In this document: positions 6,202 through 6,247 of the stretch, piece by piece
How positions within the stretch are numbered: position 1 is the stretch's first letter
Layout: every line of letters starts with the position of its first letter
Origin: Lachnospiraceae bacterium
GTDB lineage: Bacteria > Bacillota > Clostridia > Lachnospirales > Lachnospiraceae
Length of the DNA: 6,247 bases
Reading direction: 5' to 3'
NCBI GenBank assembly: GCA_003446735.1
Contig: DMCJ01000089.1
Location: forward strand, 1-6,247
Notes under the pieces: model-generated
The model's database searches: none
What the model was told of the DNA's origin: nothing
The model's input: the letters and a program-made list of their open reading frames with translations, nothing else
Translations under genes and position numbers: made by a program

Positions 6202-6247
6202 TAATAGCGTGGACGGTATTTCGCCTACATCTTGTGTTACCATAATT
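6202..6247 (+). other. Downstream flank of the GH3 gene, unassigned
   Basis: The 46 bases after the GH3 stop begin with in-frame TAA and TAG codons. They show no terminator hairpin, promoter or recognisable coding start on either strand. The stretch is too short to say whether the transcript continues. Confidence 0.3.

Noticed and set aside
1..6247. Mobile elements, CRISPR arrays, tRNA or rRNA genes
   Set aside because: No transposase, regularly spaced repeat array, tRNA-like cloverleaf or rRNA sequence was seen. The only repeats are the short ones listed.

Overview
The window looks like chromosomal DNA of a strictly anaerobic, low-to-moderate-GC Gram-positive bacterium, most likely a member of the Clostridia and plausibly a Lachnospiraceae-type gut or rumen fermenter. 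The evidence is an oxygen-sensitive class III ribonucleotide reductase pair (nrdD end, nrdG), a flavin reductase-rubredoxin fusion of the Hrb type known from anaerobes, strong AGGAG-type ribosome binding sites, frequent ATA and AGG/AGA codons, and a cytoplasmic GH3 glycosidase. The taxonomic placement is inference; no rRNA or species marker is present.

Layout. All genes lie on the + strand. Positions 1-66 are the last 21 codons of nrdD, followed by a strong intrinsic terminator (85-116). nrdG (198-743) follows with its own ribosome binding site. An AT-rich spacer (744-867) carries a well-formed sigma-A-type promoter (789-817) and a small hairpin with a duplicated 8-mer. It leads into the Hrb-like flavin reductase-rubredoxin gene (868-1479). 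After a 57-base gap containing a perfect 7-bp inverted repeat comes a NagD-like HAD hydrolase (1537-2403). Its stop codon overlaps the start of a membrane acyltransferase-3 protein (2400-4031) that has an unusual 149-residue acidic, repetitive C-terminal tail. After 28 bases a GH3 beta-glucosidase-like enzyme (4060-6201) closes the series. It ends in three consecutive in-frame stop codons. The last 46 bases hold nothing that can be assigned.

How the genes relate. nrdD and nrdG form the anaerobic dNTP-synthesis module. The Hrb-like gene fits electron transfer to oxygen or NO detoxification, which would suit a neighbour of an oxygen-sensitive glycyl radical enzyme, but the promoter at 789-817 suggests a separate transcript. 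No terminator is visible from 868 to 6201, so the Hrb-like, HAD, acyltransferase and GH3 genes may share one transcript. HAD and acyltransferase are the most tightly linked pair. A joint role in carbohydrate or envelope metabolism is possible for the last three but is not demonstrated by the sequence.

Overall this is mostly ordinary housekeeping and metabolic sequence. The items most worth a second look are the acidic tandem-repeat tail on the acyltransferase, the terminator placed between nrdD and nrdG, and the paired hairpin options in the leader of the Hrb-like gene. No clearly new system was found.
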